Below, piece after piece: positions 61,193 to 64,000 of a stretch of DNA of 64,000 nt. Position 1 is the first letter of the stretch; every line of letters starts with the position of its first letter. This DNA comes from Flavobacteriaceae bacterium (GTDB lineage: Bacteria > Bacteroidota > Bacteroidia > Flavobacteriales > Flavobacteriaceae): the NCBI GenBank assembly GCA_030148025.1, contig JASBUG010000041.1:1-64000 (forward strand), read 5' to 3'. Below the pieces are notes generated by a model, which was given only the letters and a program-made list of their open reading frames with translations, made no database searches and was not told the origin of the DNA. Both the position numbers and the translations under genes were made by a program.

Positions 61193-62422
61193 TTGAATCT
61201 TAAAAAGCATTTTCCTTTAATAGAAAACTTTATATCATACTTTTTATTTAAGGTAGTTGATGCTGTAATTCCACTTATTGTAATTCCATATTTAACTACA
61301 GTTGTTGGACTTCAAAAATATGGTATTTATGCCTTTGCTTTTTCTTTAATCTTCTACTTACAAAATATCATTCAATTTGGTTTTGACCTTTCAGCGGTTA
61401 GAGACATTGCTCTTATTAGAGATGATAAAATAAAACTATCTAAAACATACAATAGTGTATTAACCTCACAGGTTTACCTATTCTTTATTACCATAATAAT
61501 TCTTGCTTTATGCTTGCTATTTGTACCTAAATTAAGTGAGTATTATATGATCTATTTTTTCTTTGTCATACTATTATTTGGGGAGTTACTCTTCCCTACT
61601 TGGTTTTTTTTAGGCATGGAAAAGATGCGATTTATTACTATTGTTAATGTAGTATCTAAGTCATCATTTGCTATATTTTGTTTTCTTTTAATAAAGGATG
61701 AGTCGCAATTTATATATATATCACTATACCATTCTATAGGGTTTATAATTGCTGGTATTATATCGCAGATTGTTATTTATAAAAAATTTGGAATACGATT
61801 TAGATTTGCACAATTTTCAAATGTAAAGCAAACAACCAAAGAAGCTTGGAGCGCTTTTTTAACATTAGTATCTCCTACAATTTATCATAACACTTCTATA
61901 TTTTTAGTTGGATTTTATTGGCCAAGAAAATACTCTGGAATTATGGAAATAAGCACAAAAGTGTCTGGAGCTTTTGCTATGGTTAACACCATTATGACCA
62001 ACGTTTTATATCCTTACTTAAACAGAAATAAAGCTGTTATTTACCTAGTTAAATACGCCTTTATAGGCTTAGGCATTATATTATCGTTAGCCATGTATTT
62101 TATGTCTGGTTTTTTAATCGAATTATGGTTAGGTAATGATCCTGATGTTCTAGAAATAGTTAGAGTAGTAAAGTATTTAAGTCCCTGCCCATTCCTTTCT
62201 TCGGTAATTTCTACTTTTGGAATCAATGGTTTAATGATCTATAAAAAAGATAAACTTTACTCAAGAATTATAGTATTTGGATCTGTTATTGGATTAATCA
62301 CAGGACTTATTCTAATTCCAGAATATGGCTATATAGGAGGTGCCTTAACTATAGTTGTAGCTTTATCTGTAAAAGCGTTACTTTCCTCTATTTTTTGCAT
62401 CAAAGTAATGCGAAAGCTATAA
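61193..62422 (+). CDS. Oligosaccharide flippase family protein (Wzx-type)
   Basis: The 409-residue protein has about 12 membrane helices and the polysaccharide-transporter family start LIENFISYFLFKVVDAVIPLIVIPYL with YGIYAFAFSL. It should flip lipid-linked oligosaccharides across the inner membrane. The start is TTG at 61193; no in-frame ATG lies at a better position. It opens a plus-strand cluster with a polymerase/ligase-like gene and asnB, the start of a surface polysaccharide locus that continues past the window. The sugar is unknown. Confidence 0.92.
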   Translation: MNLKKHFPLIENFISYFLFKVVDAVIPLIVIPYLTTVVGLQKYGIYAFAFSLIFYLQNIIQFGFDLSAVRDIALIRDDKIKLSKTYNSVLTSQVYLFFITIIILALCLLFVPKLSEYYMIYFFFVILLFGELLFPTWFFLGMEKMRFITIVNVVSKSSFAIFCFLLIKDESQFIYISLYHSIGFIIAGIISQIVIYKKFGIRFRFAQFSNVKQTTKEAWSAFLTLVSPTIYHNTSIFLVGFYWPRKYSGIMEISTKVSGAFAMVNTIMTNVLYPYLNRNKAVIYLVKYAFIGLGIILSLAMYFMSGFLIELWLGNDPDVLEIVRVVKYLSPCPFLSSVISTFGINGLMIYKKDKLYSRIIVFGSVIGLITGLILIPEYGYIGGALTIVVALSVKALLSSIFCIKVMRKL

Positions 62423-62431
62423 CTTTAACCT

Positions 62432-63532
62432 ATGAAGTTTAGCCATTATGTTTGGGCAATTTATTTAATTGTGTTTCCTTTCTATATTTTACCGGAAGGA
62501 AATCCGCAGTTAGCCGATATTTTCGGGTCACTTCTAGTTGCAGTAAACTTTAAGTCTATTTTAACCAGCATTAATACCAATAGATACACAAAATTCTTAT
62601 TTCTATTTGTAATCTATACTTTTATAGTAAATGCTATTTGGATGATCATAGTTGGTGACATGACCATTTTAAAGAATAGTGTGTTTTATTTATACTGCTA
62701 CTTCTTAATGATGGTGCTATTTAATAAAATAAAAGACCGTTCTTTTTTAGAAATTACCTTTAAGGCGATCGCTATTACCTTAATAATACAAGCTTTATCA
62801 TGGCCATTCTTAAAATCGCAAGGAGTAAGAACTCAAATGTTCTTCAATAACCCCAACCAATTAGCACTTTGGAGCCTTTGTTTGTTAGTTATTGTATATG
62901 TACTCTCTCGATTTTTAAACACAAAAACTGTGTATAGCATGCCATTGTTGTTATTATGTACATTTTTTGTATTAATATCGGCTTCCAGGGCTGCACTTGC
63001 AGGAAGTTTAGTGTTTTGGATGTTCTATATAATTAAATCCAGAAAGCACTTTGTTATTTTCTTACTTGGGCTTCTCATTACATTTATTGTAGTAGATTAC
63101 AATTTTGATCTAGAACTCAAAAATTTTGCTGCATTAGAATACAATATGGATAGGTTTTCTAACAATACTATTTCTGGAAAACAAAGTATAGGTACACGTG
63201 GTTTTAATCGTATAGTAGAAAATCCACAATACTTATTCTTAGGTGCTGGTGAGGGTGCTTACGAACGATTTAATGAAGATATTGAGCTACATTCCATTTT
63301 TGCGAATGTGCTTTTTTGTTACGGATTAATAGGGTTATTTCTATATTTGGGAGCCTTTGCACTATTTGTAAAGCAGTTCTCTAAAGAAATATTTGCCCTG
63401 ATTTTTGTTATAACCTTTTTTGCAGGAGTACACATGACCATGCGTATTCCTTTGTTTTGGATTACACTATTATTTGTTATTTATTTACACGAAGAAAAAA
63501 TCCGAACAAATAATTTAATAAATACTGATTAA
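62432..63532 (+). CDS. O-antigen ligase/polymerase-like membrane protein
   Basis: The 366-residue protein has about ten membrane helices. Its central periplasmic loop contains GTRGFNRIVENPQYLFLGAGEG followed by an E-LHSIFANVL segment, typical of the Wzy/WaaL (O-antigen ligase) family. Before it, SASRAALAGSLVFW is a common motif. It either polymerises repeat units or ligates the chain. It starts 9 bases after the flippase stop, so the two are co-transcribed. Confidence 0.88.
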   Translation: MKFSHYVWAIYLIVFPFYILPEGNPQLADIFGSLLVAVNFKSILTSINTNRYTKFLFLFVIYTFIVNAIWMIIVGDMTILKNSVFYLYCYFLMMVLFNKIKDRSFLEITFKAIAITLIIQALSWPFLKSQGVRTQMFFNNPNQLALWSLCLLVIVYVLSRFLNTKTVYSMPLLLLCTFFVLISASRAALAGSLVFWMFYIIKSRKHFVIFLLGLLITFIVVDYNFDLELKNFAALEYNMDRFSNNTISGKQSIGTRGFNRIVENPQYLFLGAGEGAYERFNEDIELHSIFANVLFCYGLIGLFLYLGAFALFVKQFSKEIFALIFVITFFAGVHMTMRIPLFWITLLFVIYLHEEKIRTNNLINTD

Positions 63533-63570
63533 TAGCGAATTAGTAATTTTAATTAAATTAAAAAAATCTT

Positions 63571-64000
63571 ATGTGCGGAATAAATGGAGTTATTCATTCT
63601 TCTCCTATTAGCATTGATCGCTTAAAAAGCCAGCTTACTTCTATGAATGACCTTATATTTCATAGAGGTCCAGATGAAGATGGTGTGTATTTAGATTTAA
63701 ACGATACGTCTTCGGTTGGTATGTCTATGCGTCGTTTATCTATTATAGATTTAACTACTGGTAAACAACCAATGCACTCTGCTAACAATAATATTTCCAT
63801 AGTCTTTAATGGGGAGATTTACAATTATAAAGCATTAAAATCTGAACTAGAACAACAAGGTGTAGTTTTTAAAACAACCAGTGATACTGAAGTTATTTTA
63901 AAGCTTTATGAAATTGAAGGACCTAGTAGTTTTAAAAAACTGGATGGCATGTTTGCGTTTAGTATTCATGACAAATTAAAAAATAAGGTATTCATAACTA
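63571..64000 (+). CDS. asnB: Asparagine synthase (glutamine-hydrolysing), partial at window end
   Basis: The frame begins MCGINGVIHSS, with the N-terminal nucleophile Cys after removal of Met1. It continues RGPDEDGVYLD, RRLSIIDLTTGKQPMHS, FNGEIYNYKAL and TDTEVILKLYE. These are the glutaminase domain motifs of AsnB. The 143 codons present cover most of that domain, and the synthetase half lies beyond position 64000. In polysaccharide clusters such genes often amidate a sugar acid or amino acid side chain, so it may not be the housekeeping enzyme. It starts 38 bases after the preceding gene. Confidence 0.9.
   Translation, partial: MCGINGVIHSSPISIDRLKSQLTSMNDLIFHRGPDEDGVYLDLNDTSSVGMSMRRLSIIDLTTGKQPMHSANNNISIVFNGEIYNYKALKSELEQQGVVFKTTSDTEVILKLYEIEGPSSFKKLDGMFAFSIHDKLKNKVFIT

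Noticed and set aside
1-64000. Insertion sequences, prophage, rRNA and tRNA genes
   Set aside because: No transposase, integrase or phage structural protein was found in the translated frames, and no cloverleaf or rRNA-like segment was noticed when reading the gaps.

Overview
The window is AT-rich DNA from a member of the Flavobacteriaceae (Bacteroidota), most likely a marine genus. The evidence is an lpxC-fabZ fusion, the type IX secretion (T9SS) regulator PorX, a protein with a type A T9SS sorting tail, GLPGLI and DUF6090 family proteins, many Bacteroidota-style lipoproteins, and promoter-like TTG/TAnnTTTG elements. No rRNA, tRNA, CRISPR array, prophage or transposase was seen.

Layout. 1-2.5 kb: small membrane and secreted proteins on the minus strand, with two short palindromes. 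2.6-10.3 kb: a lipoprotein esterase, a LytS/LytTR two-component pair and two tandem serine hydrolases that share a beta-lactamase-like domain. 10.3-16.5 kb: an S41 protease, then a plus-strand cluster of two paralogous 74-residue secreted peptides, a GLPGLI protein and an outer-membrane beta-barrel. 16.9-32.8 kb: a signal-peptide-bearing methyltransferase, an EF-G paralogue, OmpA and MscS envelope genes, FtcD, an intradiol-dioxygenase-like protein, paired LolA-like proteins and a 1003-residue BNR beta-propeller protein.

32.8-41.4 kb: a divergent TruA-like protein, then the complete histidine operon hisG-D-C-B-H-A-F-IE on the minus strand. The operon is preceded by a His-rich leader peptide (MNFIQLHHHHFHTCTQAS) and an attenuator that I can draw with competing terminator and antiterminator pairings. 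Almost every his spacer is filled by a short palindromic repeat, and one copy lies in frame inside hisA.

41.4-53.4 kb: an operon of fabG, a secreted protein, a VWA protein and an SPFH protein; sucD; and a lipid A/efp operon (HD protein, lpxD, lpxC-fabZ, lpxA, efp, second lpxD). 53.5-58.1 kb: porX, tsaE, a 47-residue secreted peptide overlapping a membrane-protein gene, alanine dehydrogenase and a small membrane protein. 58.1-64 kb: a T9SS-exported protein with six Ig-like repeats, then the start of a surface polysaccharide cluster (flippase, polymerase/ligase, truncated asparagine synthase).

The best candidates for undescribed biology are the two-cysteine peptide pair with its GLPGLI/beta-barrel partner genes, the his attenuator, and the his-operon palindromes including the copy inside hisA.
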